Shown: positions 63,936 through 64,000 of the stretch, one piece after another
Numbering within the stretch: position 1 is the stretch's first letter
How the letters are laid out: each line of letters starts with the position of its first letter
DNA from: an uncultured Burkholderiales bacterium
GTDB lineage: Bacteria > Pseudomonadota > Gammaproteobacteria > Burkholderiales > Burkholderiaceae
Length of the DNA: 64,000 nt
Assembly: GCA_946480465.1 (NCBI GenBank)
Contig: CAMLJY010000002.1
Location: forward strand, 124,001-188,000
Reading direction: 5' to 3'
The notes under the pieces: model-generated
Seen by the model: the letters and a program-made list of their open reading frames with translations, nothing else
Database searches by the model: none
What the model was told of the DNA's origin: nothing
Translations under genes and position numbers: made by a program

Positions 63936-64000
63936 ATGCGCCGTGCCGACCGCCTGTTCCACCTGGTCCAGCTGATCCGTGGCCGCCGCCTGTCCACCGC
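63936..64000 (+). CDS. N-terminus of a YafY/WYL-type transcriptional regulator (partial)
   Basis: The first 21 codons from an ATG at 63936 read MRRADRLFHLVQLIRGRRLS, the usual start of the HTH_11 domain in WYL-domain regulators. The gene runs off the right end of the window. It lies 110 bases after the VOC gene, and YafY-type regulators are often next to VOC genes. Confidence 0.75.
   Translation, partial: MRRADRLFHLVQLIRGRRLST

Overview
The window is about 70 % G+C and densely coded, with many 4-base ATGA/GTGA overlaps. It looks like the chromosome of a Burkholderiales-type betaproteobacterium, perhaps a Rubrivivax/Ideonella/Leptothrix relative. This is inferred from the RegB/RegA system beside a cyo quinol oxidase, a PEP-CTERM protein, the UbiA/ProC/RecG sequences and the layout of the type VI secretion locus. 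No rRNA, tRNA, CRISPR array or insertion sequence was seen.

Positions 1-25.7 kb hold most of a type VI secretion system (T6SS). tssB and tssC (sheath) come first. A cargo stretch (2.3-7.7 kb) follows, with hcp and four apparent effector/immunity pairs: an M15 peptidase with a small exported protein, a BPSL0067-type cysteine amidase with a STY0301-type protein, a Tlde1-like L,D-transpeptidase-fold protein with a two-helix membrane protein, and a caspase-like His/Cys protein with a membrane-anchored Sel1-like protein. The baseplate and ATPase genes tssE-F-G-H are next. Then come a divergent Pro/Ala-rich membrane protein of unknown function, an M15 peptidase with membrane anchors (TagX-like), PAAR, a membrane protein that looks like a degenerate thiolase/ketosynthase fold, tssM, tagF, an OmpA/BON protein and, on the other strand, tssA. 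tssJ, tssK, tssL and vgrG are not in the window; the 3' end of a gene at 1-72 shows that the locus continues to the left.

Positions 25.9-33.4 kb are metabolic: psuK-psuG (pseudouridine breakdown), ubiA, proC, gdhA and two tandem Lrp-type regulators, then a PEP-CTERM protein. A large secreted subtilisin-type protease (33.4-36.5 kb) ends at a good terminator followed by a 13-bp tandem repeat. A lipoprotein gene, recG and mtfA lie on the minus strand.

Positions 40.4-44 kb hold two paralogous periplasmic binding proteins and a monoheme cytochrome c-like protein, without permease or ATPase genes. Facing them is a minus-strand respiratory cluster: cyoA-B-C-D, SURF1, regB, regA. An FNR/Anr-like box lies between cyoA and a divergent MFS transporter. 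Next are an M16 peptidase pair, and a zinc-type alcohol dehydrogenase with a divergent LysR regulator and a clear palindrome between them.

Positions 57.7-61.5 kb have clearly lower G+C and look acquired: a small B3-like protein, a DUF262/DUF1524 (GmrSD-type) protein and two unknown minus-strand genes. Integron attC-like core sequences bracket the DUF262 gene. The right end (61.7-64 kb) holds small housekeeping-type genes (MAPEG, GFA-fold, DUF218, VOC) and the start of a WYL/YafY-type regulator.
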